The notes: a model not told the origin generated them from the letters alone. Shown: positions 1 through 11,886, counted from the first letter of the stretch. The stretch: DNA of 64,000 nt from Clostridia bacterium (GCA_017886545.1 JAGHJS010000028.1:62001-126000), one strand, 5' to 3'. Numbers and translations are program-made.

Positions 1-2
1 TT

Positions 3-416
3 CTGGCGCGGACCGTGCCATGTGCCATTGTGTTGATTCTGGCGGTCGAAAGCATACAGCTCGTCGCCCTGCTGGAACCAACCTATTTTACCGCCGACAA
101 CATCGACGAGATCTCCATTATCGTCATAACCTTTGCGGGGCTTGTGATGCTGTTCCGCGTCTGCCAGCCGTTCAATCTGTATCGGGCCGTTATGTTTCTG
201 GCTATGGTCGCCGCATGCATCCTCAGCGTCACTTTGCTCCCCTTCATTTTCTTCGAGGAAGGCTATGCAACGCCGCTGCTTGACTTTGTGCCGATCCTTT
301 ACGTCATCGTCGTCGTGCTGCTGTGCTTTCCCGTGTCGGATGTTCTGCTCCGCATTACGGAACGATTGCGGAGCGGCAAAAAAAAGCAGCCTAAATTATT
401 ATCCAGCCTCCATTGA
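3..416 (+). CDS. C-terminal part of a probable P-type cation ATPase (5' end outside window)
   Basis: The reading frame is open from the window edge (the codons before the GTG at 15 are sense), so this is the end of a longer gene. The visible part has about four hydrophobic segments and a short basic tail (RSGKKKQPK). The region around ISIIVITFAGLVMLFRVCQPFN resembles the last transmembrane helices of HAD-type cation-translocating P-type ATPases of Clostridia, which would pump a cation across the membrane. The catalytic DKTG and nucleotide-binding domains would lie upstream and cannot be seen, so the assignment rests on the membrane tail alone. A different polytopic membrane protein remains possible. 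A clear terminator follows. Confidence 0.5.
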   Translation: MARTVPCAIVLILAVESIQLVALLEPTYFTADNIDEISIIVITFAGLVMLFRVCQPFNLYRAVMFLAMVAACILSVTLLPFIFFEEGYATPLLDFVPILYVIVVVLLCFPVSDVLLRITERLRSGKKKQPKLLSSLH

Positions 417-449
417 TACTCCTGTATTTTCTGTGCCGGAACGAACTTT

Positions 450-484
450 CGGGAGCGCAAAAGCGCTCCCGTTTTCTTTTCTTT
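450..484 (+). terminator. Rho-independent terminator after the membrane protein gene
   Basis: A perfect 9-bp stem (450-458 with 463-471) closes an AAAA loop and is followed by a T-rich tract. It ends the upstream gene and separates it from metE. Confidence 0.85.
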
Positions 485-524
485 GATATAGTTAATTTCT
501 ATGGATTATAATAAAAATAAAGTG

Positions 525-554
525 TTTTTCTATTGCTTGTATTTGTGTTATACT
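525..554 (+). promoter_or_regulatory. Putative metE-metF promoter
   Basis: TATACT at 549-554 is a good -10 element. The -35 region (TTTTTC near 525) is weak, which would fit an activator-dependent promoter. Only about 100 bases separate the preceding terminator from metE, and I see no SAM riboswitch or T-box there. Confidence 0.35.
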
Positions 555-586
555 ATGAAAAAATCTTTTAACGAGGAATTACTGCC

Positions 587-2860
587 ATGAAAACATCCGT
601 GATCGGCTATCCGCGCGTAGGAACCCTGCGCGAACTGAAATTTGCGAGCGAAAAATATTTCCGCGGGGAAATTTCCGCTGAAGATTTGCAAACCACCGCT
701 AAAAACCTGCGCGCGGCACATTTTACCGCGCAGAAAAATAACGGGACCGACTTTATTCCCTGCAACGACTTTTCGTTTTATGATACCGTTCTGGATACCG
801 CCGTGCTGTTCGGCGCCGTGCCCGCCCGGTACAGGGAGCTGGGGCTTCCCGCACTCGACACCTATTTTGCCATGGCGCGCGGCTACCAGGGGCCGAACGG
901 CGACGTAAAGGCGCTTGCCATGAAAAAATGGTTCAACACGAACTATCATTATATGGTGCCCGAGATCGACGACGATACCGTTCTCAGCCTGGTCGGTGAA
1001 AAACCGCTTGCAGAATTTGCAGAAGCAAAGGCACTCGGTATACAGTCAAAACCTGTTGTCTGCGGCGCGTTCACTTTTTTGAAGCTTGCGCGTTACACCG
1101 GCAAAAAGACTGCCGCTGATTTTGCAAAACAAGCCGCCGATTCGTACGGCGCTCTGCTTGCGAAACTTGCACAAGCCGGAGCCGAATGGGTGCAGTTCGA
1201 CGAACCTGCGCTGGTACGCGATCTTACCGCCGAAGATAAAAAACTGTTCGACGCCCTGTATAAAACGATTCTTTCCTTTAAAGGCTCGGCAAAGGTGCTG
1301 CTGCAGACGTATTTCGGCGACGTTCGCGACTGCTACAAAGAGATTTGCGCCCTTCCGTTCGACGGGATCGGGCTGGACTTTATCGAAGGGCGCGAAAGCT
1401 TTGCGCTGGTCGAAGCGAACGGATTCCCCGATGACAAACTTTTGTTTGCAGGGCTTGTAAACGGGAAAAATATCTGGAAAAACAATTACGCGGCGACCGT
1501 TGCTGCAGTGAAAAAATTACAGCGCACGGGCGCGGAAGTCGTCCTTTCCACCTCATGCTCCCTGCTGCACGTGCCCTACACCCTGCGCCATGAAACAAAA
1601 CTGCCCGCCTCCTGCACGGCATACTTTGCTTTCGCGGAGGAAAAGCTGACAGAACTGCGCGAGCTTAAAGAGATCCTTTCGTCCGACGCCCCCGAAAAGA
1701 ACGCTGCCTATATTTCCAATCTTACCCTGTTCGCGCAGGAACGCGGAGGGAAAAATCCGGACGTGCAGGCAAAAGTCGCGGCGATCCGCAAAGAAGATTA
1801 CACCCGTCTTCCCGCCTTTGAAGTGCGCGAAGCGATCCAGAAAGAACGTTTCCGCCTGCCGCTCCTGCCCACCACGACGATCGGGTCATTCCCGCAGACG
1901 TCGGACGTGAAGGCGAACCGCGCCGCCTTTAAAAAAGGCGAGATAACAAAAGATGAATACAACGCATTTAACCGCAAGAAGATCGCTGCGTGCGTCGCCC
2001 TGCAGGAAAAGATCGGGCTGGATGTACTCGTGCACGGCGAATTTGAGCGCAACGACATGGTGGAATATTTCGGCGAATGCCTGAGCGGCTTTTTATTCAC
2101 TGAAAAGGCGTGGGTGCAGTCATACGGTACGCGTTGCGTTAAGCCGCCCATCGTCTGGGGCGATATTTCGCGCGATAAGCCGATGACGGTCGAATGGTCG
2201 GTCTATGCGCAGAGCCTGACCGAAAAGCCGATGAAAGGCATGCTGACCGGCCCCGTCACCATCCTGAACTGGTCCTTCCCTCGCGAGGACATTTCGCTCC
2301 GCGAATGCGCGTTGCAGATCGCGCTGGCGATCCGTGAAGAAGTGCTTGACCTCGAGGCGAACGGGCTGAAGATCATTCAGATCGACGAGGCCGCCCTGCG
2401 CGAAAAACTCCCCCTGCGCAAGAGCGATTGGGAAAGCGATTACCTGAGCTGGGCGATCCCTTCATTCCGCCTTGTGCACAGCGGCGTAAAGGCGGAAACG
2501 CAGATCCATACGCATATGTGCTACAGTGAATTCACGGACATCATCCCCGCCATCGACAGCATGGACGCAGACGTGATCACCTTTGAGGCGTCACGCTCAG
2601 ACCTTCAGATCCTGGATGCGCTTAAAGCAAACAATTTCCGTACCGAAGTCGGTCCCGGAGTTTATGACATCCATTCTCCCCGCGTTCCCTCCGTCGATGA
2701 GATCAAAACGGCGCTTAAAAAGATGCTCAAAAAGATCCCTGCTGAAAAACTTTGGGTCAATCCTGACTGCGGACTTAAAACGCGCGGCGTGGAAGAAACG
2801 GTCCCCAGCCTCGAGCACCTTGTGGAGGCGGCTAAGCAATTGAGAAATGAAAACCTGTGA
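587..2860 (+). CDS. metE: Cobalamin-independent methionine synthase MetE
   Basis: Transfers a methyl group from 5-methyltetrahydropteroyl-triglutamate to homocysteine, the last step of methionine synthesis, in the cytoplasm. At 757 residues it matches the family length. The N-terminus [12 protein letters not shown] is the usual folate-side start and the C-terminal half holds the zinc site: H643 and C645 in the HTHMC motif and C728 in NPDCGL, the counterparts of E. coli His641, Cys643 and Cys726. The ATG is preceded by a GAGGA ribosome site. The 3' end overlaps metF by 14 bp, so the two are translated from one mRNA. A LysR-type regulator gene sits convergent downstream. Confidence 0.97.
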   Translation: MKTSVIGYPRVGTLRELKFASEKYFRGEISAEDLQTTAKNLRAAHFTAQKNNGTDFIPCNDFSFYDTVLDTAVLFGAVPARYRELGLPALDTYFAMARGYQGPNGDVKALAMKKWFNTNYHYMVPEIDDDTVLSLVGEKPLAEFAEAKALGIQSKPVVCGAFTFLKLARYTGKKTAADFAKQAADSYGALLAKLAQAGAEWVQFDEPALVRDLTAEDKKLFDALYKTILSFKGSAKVLLQTYFGDVRDCYKEICALPFDGIGLDFIEGRESFALVEANGFPDDKLLFAGLVNGKNIWKNNYAATVAAVKKLQRTGAEVVLSTSCSLLHVPYTLRHETKLPASCTAYFAFAEEKLTELRELKEILSSDAPEKNAAYISNLTLFAQERGGKNPDVQAKVAAIRKEDYTRLPAFEVREAIQKERFRLPLLPTTTIGSFPQTSDVKANRAAFKKGEITKDEYNAFNRKKIAACVALQEKIGLDVLVHGEFERNDMVEYFGECLSGFLFTEKAWVQSYGTRCVKPPIVWGDISRDKPMTVEWSVYAQSLTEKPMKGMLTGPVTILNWSFPREDISLRECALQIALAIREEVLDLEANGLKIIQIDEAALREKLPLRKSDWESDYLSWAIPSFRLVHSGVKAETQIHTHMCYSEFTDIIPAIDSMDADVITFEASRSDLQILDALKANNFRTEVGPGVYDIHSPRVPSVDEIKTALKKMLKKIPAEKLWVNPDCGLKTRGVEETVPSLEHLVEAAKQLRNENL

Positions 2861-3707
2861 CCTTTTCAAAAAGAAGACCGTTCTTTCCTTTGAGGTATTC
2901 CCTCCGAAGCGGACGGACGCAGTGGATACGGTATATAGCACCGTCGCCGCGCTGAAAGAGCTGGCGCCCGATTTTATCAGCGTGACCTACGGCGCAGGCG
3001 GCGGACGGGCAACGTGCGACGCGACCCTCTCCATCGCCTCCGCCATCAAATACGAGTACGGGATCGAGAGCGTGGCGCACCTCCCCTGCATAGGACTGAC
3101 AAAGGAGGAAGCGACGAACCAGCTGGAGCGGTTCAAAGCAGCGGGGATCGAAAACATCCTTGCGCTGCGCGGGGATATCCCCGAAGGCGGCGCCCCGTCA
3201 GGCGACTTTGCACATGCAAGCGATCTGATTTCCTTCATCCGCGAAAGATATGATTTCAACCTGATCGCCGCCTGCTATCCCGAAGGGCATCATGAGAGCG
3301 AAAGCGTACTTGCGGACATCCACAACCTGAAGATCAAAACGGACGCAGGCGCAACACAGCTCATCTCGCAGCTCTTTTTCGACAACGACTATTTTTATCG
3401 GTTCCTCGAACGCTGCCGCCTGGCGAACATCGACGTTCCCATTGAAGCGGGCATCATGCCCGTTGCGAACAAAAAACAAATCGAACGCATGGTGACGCTT
3501 TGCGGCGTGACCCTTCCGAAAAAATTCGTCGCCACCATGACGCGGTACGAAGACAATCCTGAGGCGCTGCGTGACGCTGCGATCGCATATGCCGTCGATC
3601 AGATCGTCGACCTTATCGCGCAGGGCGTGGACGGCATTCACCTGTATACGATGAACAATCCGTATATCGCGCGGCGTATTCATGAGGCGGTTTATCGCCT
3701 GCTGTAA
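2847..3707 (+). CDS. metF: Methylenetetrahydrofolate reductase MetF
   Basis: Reduces 5,10-methylene-THF to 5-methyl-THF, making the methyl donor that MetE uses. The 286-residue length is typical for a bacterial MetF TIM barrel. E16 in FEVFPPK is the conserved catalytic glutamate, and the GAGGG and ALRGD segments form the flavin and folate site. The start lies inside the end of metE in another frame and no strong ribosome site is visible next to it, so translation is probably coupled to metE. A bidirectional terminator follows directly. Confidence 0.95.
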   Translation: MKTCDLFKKKTVLSFEVFPPKRTDAVDTVYSTVAALKELAPDFISVTYGAGGGRATCDATLSIASAIKYEYGIESVAHLPCIGLTKEEATNQLERFKAAGIENILALRGDIPEGGAPSGDFAHASDLISFIRERYDFNLIAACYPEGHHESESVLADIHNLKIKTDAGATQLISQLFFDNDYFYRFLERCRLANIDVPIEAGIMPVANKKQIERMVTLCGVTLPKKFVATMTRYEDNPEALRDAAIAYAVDQIVDLIAQGVDGIHLYTMNNPYIARRIHEAVYRLL

Positions 3708-3726
3708 ATTTATCCCGTCAAAAAAA

Positions 3727-3758
3727 GGGCGGTCCGGATCTTCGGACCGCCCTTTTTT
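3727..3758. terminator. Bidirectional terminator between metF and the LysR gene
   Basis: A 10-bp GC-rich perfect stem (3727-3736 with 3743-3752) is flanked by A6 on the left and T6 on the right, so it can end transcription of metEF on the plus strand and of the LysR gene on the minus strand. Confidence 0.9.
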
Positions 3759-3761
3759 GCT

Positions 3762-4685
3762 TTACGATAAAACTTTGAATCCGTCAGCAGCGATCAGCCG
3801 TTTCAGCTCGGCAAGGTATTCCCTCCCACATGCCGCAAGCGGTACTTTGCTGTTGGCGATGTAGCCGACCAGCATGCGCTCGTCCGTCTGAAGACGGACG
3901 GAAACGATGTTGTCACCGTTCAGGTTCCTGTTCAGCACGCCCGTACAGATCGTATACCCGTTCAACCCGATCAGAAGATTGAACAGCGTCGCCCTGTCAC
4001 TCACATGAATGCGCTTTTTATGCGGTTCCGTGCTCAGAATTTCTTCCGAAAAATAAAATGAGTTATATGTTCCCTGTTCAAAAACAAGGCAGGGATATTC
4101 TTCCAGATCGGCAAGAGCAAGCAATTCCCTTCCAGCCAGCGGGTGCGTACTGCTCAAAAACACATGCGGCTCCGCTTCAAACAACGGCGTGAACGTAAGC
4201 GACTTTTCTTTCAGCAGGTTCCCGATCACTTTTTCATTGAAGGAACTGAGATACAAAATTCCGACTTCGCTCTGAAAATTTGCCACATCTTCAATGATCT
4301 CATAGGTGCGCGTTTCGCGAAGCGTAAACTCATACTCATCCGTTTCAAGGGAAGAAATGAGATTGACAAAGGCATTTACCGCAAAGGCGTAGTGCTGCGT
4401 CGAAATGCGGCAGAGCTGTTTCGCCGGCTTCTTATGCTTATACCGCTCTTCCAAAAGGAGAGACTGATCGAGGATCTGCCTGGCATAGGAAAGAAATTCC
4501 GTCCCTTCCGGCGAAAGCGATATGCCGCGCGGTGTACGACGGAAAATTTCGATATGCAGCTCTGTCTCCAATTCCTTGACCGCCGCAGAAAGGCTGGGCT
4601 GGGCAATATACAGCTGCCGCGCCGCTTCTGTGATCGAACCGCATTCGGAAATTTTAACAATATATTTCAATTGCTGCAACGTCAT
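3762..4685 (-). CDS. LysR-family transcriptional regulator
   Basis: A 307-residue LysR-type regulator with an N-terminal winged HTH (MTLQQLKYIVKI...GSITEAARQLYIAQPSLSAAVKELE, residues 1-60) and a C-terminal effector-binding domain. The start has an AAGGGG ribosome site about 8 bases upstream. It lies tail-to-tail with metE-metF, so a role in methionine or sulfur control (like MetR or CysB) is an inference from position only; LysR regulators more often control a divergent neighbour, and here the divergent side is the end of gyrA. An imperfect palindrome upstream of the start may be its own operator. The effector cannot be read from the sequence. Confidence 0.85.
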   Translation of the reverse strand: MTLQQLKYIVKISECGSITEAARQLYIAQPSLSAAVKELETELHIEIFRRTPRGISLSPEGTEFLSYARQILDQSLLLEERYKHKKPAKQLCRISTQHYAFAVNAFVNLISSLETDEYEFTLRETRTYEIIEDVANFQSEVGILYLSSFNEKVIGNLLKEKSLTFTPLFEAEPHVFLSSTHPLAGRELLALADLEEYPCLVFEQGTYNSFYFSEEILSTEPHKKRIHVSDRATLFNLLIGLNGYTICTGVLNRNLNGDNIVSVRLQTDERMLVGYIANSKVPLAACGREYLAELKRLIAADGFKVLS

Positions 4686-4717
4686 GATTGTGCCCCTTTT
4701 CTATACGTTTATGCATC

Positions 4718-4731
4718 GCATAGTACTGTGC
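4718..4731. promoter_or_regulatory. Palindrome upstream of the LysR gene, possible autoregulatory site
   Basis: GCATAGTACTGTGC is a 14-bp palindrome with one mismatched pair, centred on AGTACT and about 35 bases before the LysR start. LysR regulators usually bind a T-N11-A dyad near their own promoter, which this region fits. It is bracketed by two copies of ATCGCAT (4715-4721 and 4735-4741). Confidence 0.4.
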
Positions 4732-4778
4732 AATATCGCATTTTTAATAAATTATGTGCAAAAAATTCTGTCAGTCCG

Positions 4779-4813
4779 AAAAAATCAGCGCGGCGCAATT
4801 GTATGCGCCGCGC
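4779..4813 (-). terminator. Terminator of gyrB-gyrA
   Basis: A perfect 10-bp GC-rich stem (4788-4797 with 4804-4813) and, read on the minus strand, a following T6 tract. It lies just after the gyrA stop. Confidence 0.8.
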
Positions 4814-4830
4814 ATCGCAACACAGCAAGT

Positions 4831-7422
4831 TTACTCTGCGGTTTCCGAATCATCGGAAGGAGCTCCGCCTTCCTCGGCACCGATCGGACCGCCCTCTTCC
4901 GAAACTTCCTCACCCGATACAGGTTCCGCCTCCTCCGTTTCCGTCTCCTCTTCCTCGCGAGGTGCAATCGCAACCGTCGCAACCGTTGAGCCTTTCAGAC
5001 GCATAACGCGAACGCCCTGCGTATTCCTGCCGATTTTGGAAATATCCGAAACATGCATCCGGATGATCGTGCCGTTGTTAGAGATGATCATAATATCTTC
5101 ACTTTCATTCACGATCTTCAGGTTTACAAGGTATCCCGTCTTCTCGTTGAATACCCCCGCCTTGATACCTTTGCCGGCGCGCCCTTGCAGGCGGTAATCC
5201 TCCACCTCGGAACGCTTGCCATAGCCATTGGATGTGAGCGTAAGGATCTCACAATCCGGCTTGACAACAAGCATATCGACCAAATAGTCATCCGCATTCA
5301 AGTTCATCGCACGCACGCCCTGGGTATCCCTCCCCATCGGACGCACATCGCTTTCTTTGAATCGGATGCATTTCCCTTCTTTCGAGGCAATGATGAGCTC
5401 GTCCTCACCCGTTGTAAACTGAACGGAGATGAGTTCGTCCCCTTCATTGATCTTGATCGCAATTTTCCCGACCTTACGGATATTCGCGAACTCATCCAGC
5501 GACGTTTTCTTGATCAGCCCTTTCCGCGTTGCCATTGCGATGTACCCCGTCGTATCTTTTGCCAACGGGATCATTGCCGTGATCTTTTCATCCTGCGCGA
5601 TCTGCAGCAGATTAACGATCGCGCGGCCTCGCGCCTGCCTCTGGGCTTCAGGGATCTCATACCCCTTGATGCAATACACTTTCCCGAAGCTGGAGAAGAA
5701 AAGAATGCTGTCATGCGTGGAGCTGATGAAGAGTTTTTCAACGAAATCTTCTTCTTTGGGCTTATGTGCCGTTACGCCCATTCCGCCGCGGCGCTGTGCC
5801 TTGTATTCGGCGACAGGCTGACGTTTCACATAGCCCGAATGGGTCATGGAAATGACGACCTCCTCCTCTTCAATGAGGTCCTCAACGTCGATCTCGCCAT
5901 AATCGTACGAAAGTTCTGTTTTACGCCCGTTTTGGAACTTATCGCGGATGACCGTAAGATCTTCCTTGATGATCGCCAATACGCGGCTCTCGTTCGCAAG
6001 AATATCTTTCAAATCAAGGATCGTACGCTCCAACTCGGCAAGTTCTTCCTGTAATTTTTCCACTTCCAGCGAAGTAAGCCGCTGGAGGCGCATTTCCAGG
6101 ATCGCGTTTGCCTGCTTGTCCGAAAGTTCGAACGTCTGCATCAGCTTTTCGCAAGCGACGTTTTTATCAGCCGAAGCCTTGATGATCGCAATGACCTCGT
6201 CGATGTTGGCAAGCGCAAGCACCAAGCCCGCAACGATATGGGCGCGCTCCTCTGCCTTGTTCAGATCGAACCTGGTCCGGCGCACGATCACGTCTTTCTG
6301 ATGCTCGATATAATAATGGATGCATTCTTTGAGGTTAAGGACTTTCGGTTCGCCGTCGACAAGGGCAAGCATGATGATGCCGTTCGACGTTTGCAGCTGC
6401 GTATGCTTATACAGTGTATTAAGCACGACCTGCGCATTCGCATCCTTTCGCAGCTCGATCACGATACGCATGCCGTCGCGGTCCGATTCTTCACGAATGT
6501 CCGAAATGCCCTCGATCCGCTTATCTTTCACCAAATCGGCAATCGTCTTGATAAGGCGCTCTTTGTTGACCTGATACGGGATCTCCGTGACAACGATCCG
6601 CGTACGCTGCATGTTGCCCGATGTATAATCCTCTACTTCGCATTTTGCGCGGAGGATATAATTCCCTCGGCCGGTGCGGTAAGCACGCTTGATCCCCGCA
6701 CGCCCCATAAGGGTCGCACCCGTCGGAAAATCGGGAGCGGGAATGAACTCCATCAGCTCGTCTACCGTGATCTCCGGGTTGTCGATCTGCGCAATGACGC
6801 CGTTGATGACTTCGCCAAGATTGTGCGGCGGAATGTTCGTCGCCATACCGACGGCGATGCCGTCGCTGCCGTTGACGAGCAAATTCGGGAAACGCGCGGG
6901 AAGAACGGTCGGCTGCATGCCCGTATCGTCAAACGTCGGGTAAAAGTCCACCGTTTCCTTGTCGAGGTCGCGCAGCATTTCCGCCGCAAGTTTAGACATA
7001 CGCGCTTCGGTATAGCGCATCGCGGCGGGCGGGTCGCCGTCCACCGAACCGAAGTTGCCGTGCCCGTCCACAAGCGGACAGTTGATGGTAAAATCCTGCG
7101 CGAGGCGCACGAGCGCGTCGTACACGGCAAAATCGCCGTGCGGGTGGTATTTACCGAGCACATCACCGACGATACGCGCGCATTTACGGTATGCCTTGTC
7201 GTTGTACAGCCCCATCTCGTGCATCGAATACAGGATACGGCGATGAACGGGCTTCAACCCGTCGCGCACATCCGGAATGGCGCGGCTGACATTGACCGCC
7301 ATAGCGTACGCTATGAAGGACTTTTTCAGCTCGTCATCCACCTCAACATCGATGAGGTTTGTCATTGCAAGCGTCTTTTTAAACTCTTCCGTAAGTTCAG
7401 GGCTCGTCTCTTTTTTTGCCAT
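4831..7422 (-). CDS. gyrA: DNA gyrase subunit A
   Basis: Breakage-reunion subunit of DNA gyrase, which introduces negative supercoils as GyrA2GyrB2. It is 863 residues long, with the catalytic tyrosine at Y137 (AAMRYTEAR), followed by the C-terminal DNA-wrapping beta-pinwheel and an acidic tail rich in Glu. The GyrA box reads QRRGGMG, with Met where Lys or Arg is usual. In the quinolone-binding helix the motif is [10 protein letters not shown]: residue F98 occupies the position of E. coli Ser83, while Asp87 is kept as D102. An AGAGG ribosome site precedes the ATG and only 12 bases separate it from gyrB. ParC is unlikely given the gyrB partner and GyrA box. Confidence 0.96.
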   Translation of the reverse strand: MAKKETSPELTEEFKKTLAMTNLIDVEVDDELKKSFIAYAMAVNVSRAIPDVRDGLKPVHRRILYSMHEMGLYNDKAYRKCARIVGDVLGKYHPHGDFAVYDALVRLAQDFTINCPLVDGHGNFGSVDGDPPAAMRYTEARMSKLAAEMLRDLDKETVDFYPTFDDTGMQPTVLPARFPNLLVNGSDGIAVGMATNIPPHNLGEVINGVIAQIDNPEITVDELMEFIPAPDFPTGATLMGRAGIKRAYRTGRGNYILRAKCEVEDYTSGNMQRTRIVVTEIPYQVNKERLIKTIADLVKDKRIEGISDIREESDRDGMRIVIELRKDANAQVVLNTLYKHTQLQTSNGIIMLALVDGEPKVLNLKECIHYYIEHQKDVIVRRTRFDLNKAEERAHIVAGLVLALANIDEVIAIIKASADKNVACEKLMQTFELSDKQANAILEMRLQRLTSLEVEKLQEELAELERTILDLKDILANESRVLAIIKEDLTVIRDKFQNGRKTELSYDYGEIDVEDLIEEEEVVISMTHSGYVKRQPVAEYKAQRRGGMGVTAHKPKEEDFVEKLFISSTHDSILFFSSFGKVYCIKGYEIPEAQRQARGRAIVNLLQIAQDEKITAMIPLAKDTTGYIAMATRKGLIKKTSLDEFANIRKVGKIAIKINEGDELISVQFTTGEDELIIASKEGKCIRFKESDVRPMGRDTQGVRAMNLNADDYLVDMLVVKPDCEILTLTSNGYGKRSEVEDYRLQGRAGKGIKAGVFNEKTGYLVNLKIVNESEDIMIISNNGTIIRMHVSDISKIGRNTQGVRVMRLKGSTVATVAIAPREEEETETEEAEPVSGEEVSEEGGPIGAEEGGAPSDDSETAE

Positions 7423-7434
7423 TGTATGAACCTC

Positions 7435-9345
<1,911 letters not shown>

Positions 9346-9394
9346 TTATCTCCTATACCATTTCAGCCTGATTTTCCTGCTGTTTTACCCTAAA

Positions 9395-9422
9395 ATTATA
9401 GCATATTTTGCCCGAAAATCAA
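9395..9422 (-). promoter_or_regulatory. gyrB-gyrA promoter
   Basis: Read on the minus strand: TTGATT, a 16-base spacer and a perfect TATAAT, about 50 bases before the gyrB ATG. A sigma-A promoter. Confidence 0.65.
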
Positions 9423-9620
9423 AGCGTTTTCGATTCCTTTTCGGAAATATATTTTGCGCGATTGCGTTTAAGGCGTATAACAGGCGTTCTGTGACGCGAA
9501 AAAATGAAAATTAAAAAATATATCGACCGAAACGACCCTTTAAAAATTTATGTTCGTTCTTCGGAATAAAAAGCCGCCCGTCGGGTAAACTAATATAAGC
9601 ACGGAAGGAGGCGGAAATTT

Positions 9621-9767
9621 ATGAAATGCGGCAACTGCGGGAGAGAATGCACTCCCGGCCAGGCAAGCATCTGCAGCGAATGCGGGCTGGTTTTATGCCC
9701 TGACTGCCGAACCGGATCCGGCGCGCTTTGTCCGCACTGCTTCAGCCGGCTCGACAGGCTGAGCTGA
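9621..9767 (+). CDS. Small zinc-ribbon protein, 48 residues, function unknown
   Basis: A short gene with a strong AAGGAGG ribosome site ending nine bases before the ATG. The product has nine cysteines and one histidine in 48 residues, arranged as CxxC (residues 3-6), C10, CxxC (18-21), CxxC (26-29) and CPHC (37-40). That is enough for two zinc sites, like tandem zinc-ribbon or B-box-type modules. It stands alone between divergent gyrB and the convergent protease gene. I do not recognise a named family. The cysteine spacing and ribosome site make it very unlikely to be a chance frame. Confidence 0.75.
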   Translation: MKCGNCGRECTPGQASICSECGLVLCPDCRTGSGALCPHCFSRLDRLS

Positions 9768-9783
9768 ATTGCAGTGATAAAAG

Positions 9784-9820
9784 CGGGAGGCGGCGGCTCT
9801 GTCAGAGCCGCCGCATCCCG
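9784..9820 (-). terminator. Terminator overlapping the stop codon of the M50-like protease gene
   Basis: A 16-bp GC-rich stem with one mismatch (9784-9799 with 9805-9820) and, on the minus strand, a following TTTT. The stop codon (9802-9804) lies within the hairpin, so termination is very tight to the gene end. It may also slow plus-strand transcripts from the zinc-ribbon gene. Confidence 0.75.
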
Positions 9821-11004
9821 TCTGTAAAGTTTCTGTCCGGATCATTCTTTTCTTCAAATTTGATCTGCGGCAACCTGCCGCCCGCTTCTTCCCCGTAACG
9901 CTGTTCAAGTTCCTCGCGTATACAAGCTAACAATTTACGCTCGAACAATACCGCCCCCGGAACCGTGCAGGCTTCCGCAAGCTCCTGCGCCGCGCTTAAA
10001 TGCCGCAGGCAGGCCGCCCTGTCTCCCCCCGCGAACAATTCGTATGCCGCGGCAATGCGCTGCGCCGTAACCGTCCGTTCCCCTTTCAGGTACTGCCGCA
10101 GAGCAGGATACAGCCGCTGCGCTTCCTTTACATCCTGTTTGACCGAACATTCGACAAACAAAACATCCGCCGCCACTTCAAGACGGCAATACGAAGGAAC
10201 GAACTGCGCCAGCCCCTTTAATCTGTCGCTCAGCGCGGCTGCCGTTCGGGCGTCGCCCTCATCGAGCGCCCTTGCCAGCCGATAATCGGTGAGCAGAATA
10301 AAATTGCCGTCGTCTTCCGGAAGCTGTGGAGCGCCGTAATACAGTTCCTCCGGGATCTGCGACGGCGTATCGCCGCGCATAAGATACCCTTCGATCGAAA
10401 GAATGTTGACCGCTGTCAATGAAGCCGCATCTCCGCGCGCCAACCCCAACAGGATAGCTCCGTCCGTCGGGGGATCCGAAAACGGAAGGATGTTGCAGGC
10501 AAACAGATAAAATGCATACGGCAGCGATGTTGCAATGAGCGCATAAACGGCAAACGGCGCACCGTGCGCAAAAATGAGCGCAAGCAGCGCCCCTACAAAC
10601 CACAAAAAGGAAAAAATCAATCCGCCCGCCGTAACCAAACAATACCGCGAACGCATTTTTTCCGAAGACATCGGCAGCATTTCCGCCGATCCCGCTTCCC
10701 CTTCCGGCATACGGCCGAACCGGATCCGCATTTTTCCGCCGCTTTTTACGATATGAAAAAACCACACATGGAGCGCGTTGAAACGAAAGCCGCAGATCTT
10801 TCCGAACAGGATGTGCCCCAGTTCATGAAACACGCAGCTGACAGCCGAGGAAAGAAGCCCGCCCAAAAGCATCGCCACGATCAGCAGAGCGGCATGATAA
10901 TCACGGTAAAAATTTGCATAACCGAAGTAAGTGACAAGCACTGCCTGCGCGACGGCAAGCAGCGAACAGATCACTACCAGGGCCTTTTCCGTTCTGCTCC
11001 TCAT
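9802..11004 (-). CDS. M50-type membrane zinc metalloprotease-like protein
   Basis: A 400-residue protein with a transmembrane N-terminal half and a soluble helical C-terminal half. Helix two carries HELGH (H60, E61, H64), the zinc-binding motif of site-2-protease-like M50 peptidases, and a later NILPFSDPPTDG segment fits the second motif (N-x-P...DG) that supplies the third ligand. M50 enzymes cut substrates within the membrane, often anti-sigma factors. The C-terminal 200 residues look like a helical-repeat domain, unlike the PDZ domain of RseP. It overlaps the ppx-like gene by 4 bp. Target unknown. Confidence 0.75.
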   Translation of the reverse strand: MRSRTEKALVVICSLLAVAQAVLVTYFGYANFYRDYHAALLIVAMLLGGLLSSAVSCVFHELGHILFGKICGFRFNALHVWFFHIVKSGGKMRIRFGRMPEGEAGSAEMLPMSSEKMRSRYCLVTAGGLIFSFLWFVGALLALIFAHGAPFAVYALIATSLPYAFYLFACNILPFSDPPTDGAILLGLARGDAASLTAVNILSIEGYLMRGDTPSQIPEELYYGAPQLPEDDGNFILLTDYRLARALDEGDARTAAALSDRLKGLAQFVPSYCRLEVAADVLFVECSVKQDVKEAQRLYPALRQYLKGERTVTAQRIAAAYELFAGGDRAACLRHLSAAQELAEACTVPGAVLFERKLLACIREELEQRYGEEAGGRLPQIKFEEKNDPDRNFTDGMRRL

Positions 11005-11867
11005 AGCACACCCTCCCTCATTTTGCAGACGAGGTACCCTTCCATATTATCCTTTTCGCTGACGGTGACCTGTACCGCCCCGACCGCGCGCATGACGCGG
11101 TACAAAAGCAGCGCACCCCCGCCGAGAACGTCTGCACGGCGCGGATCCATCCCCTTGAGCACAAGACGCTCTCCCATGGAAAGTGACAAAAGTTTTTCCG
11201 CCCAACGCAAAACATCCGCCGCCGTAAGCACGAGTCCGTCCGTTTGGGCCGGGTCATACGGCTCCAATTCCAAAGCCAGCGCCGCAAGCGAGGTCGCCGT
11301 GCCGCCGATCGCATAAGCGTTGAACGGCGGGACTTCCCCGTATACGGCGATGCGCTCTGCGATGAACGTTTCGAGAGCCGCCCTTTCCTCCCCGCAGGCG
11401 TCGCGCAGACGCACGGCGCCCACGTCCGCCGAAACGGCATAGACGATCCTTCCTCCGCGGGCAACGGTTACTTCCGTGCTTGCGCCGCCCACGTCGATAA
11501 TGCCGCCGTCTTTTCCTCCGAGCGCACCGATCAGTCCGAGTTTCGCTTCGGTTTCGCCCGAAACGACTTCCACGGACAGTCCGCAAAGATCTTTCACCGC
11601 CGACGTGAAATCGGCGCCGTTTGCGGCGCTCCGCACCGCTGCGGTTGCAAACGCCAGGACTTTGCGCGCCCCCGCGCGCTCGGCCTCTTGTTTGAACGCG
11701 GCGACCGCATGCGCCGTACGCGCGATGGCCTCAGCCGAGAGCCGCCCCGTTTTTTCCACACCGGCACCGAGCCGCGTTGTATTGATCTTCTTATAAATAG
11801 TTTGACCGTCCGCCCACAAAAGCAGGCGGACGGAATTCGACCCGATGTCGATCACACCGTACTTCAT
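11001..11867 (-). CDS. Ppx/GppA family phosphatase
   Basis: A 288-residue single-domain member of the Ppx/GppA family of the actin-like ATPase fold, which hydrolyses polyphosphate or pppGpp. The N-terminal phosphate-binding loop (MKYGVIDIGSNSVRLLL) and the second loop (GIIDVGGASTEV) are intact. Proteins of this short form lack the extra domains of E. coli Ppx, so the choice between exopolyphosphatase and pppGpp phosphatase is open. Its position after divIC and before the M50-like gene, with a 4-bp overlap, indicates an operon. Confidence 0.88.
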   Translation of the reverse strand: MKYGVIDIGSNSVRLLLWADGQTIYKKINTTRLGAGVEKTGRLSAEAIARTAHAVAAFKQEAERAGARKVLAFATAAVRSAANGADFTSAVKDLCGLSVEVVSGETEAKLGLIGALGGKDGGIIDVGGASTEVTVARGGRIVYAVSADVGAVRLRDACGEERAALETFIAERIAVYGEVPPFNAYAIGGTATSLAALALELEPYDPAQTDGLVLTAADVLRWAEKLLSLSMGERLVLKGMDPRRADVLGGGALLLYRVMRAVGAVQVTVSEKDNMEGYLVCKMREGVL

Positions 11868-11886
11868 ATTACTCTCGACCCTGCGT

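Noticed and set aside
485..586. Possible SAM riboswitch or T-box before metE
   Set aside because: The gap after the preceding terminator is only about 100 bases and lacks the conserved T-box or S-box sequences.
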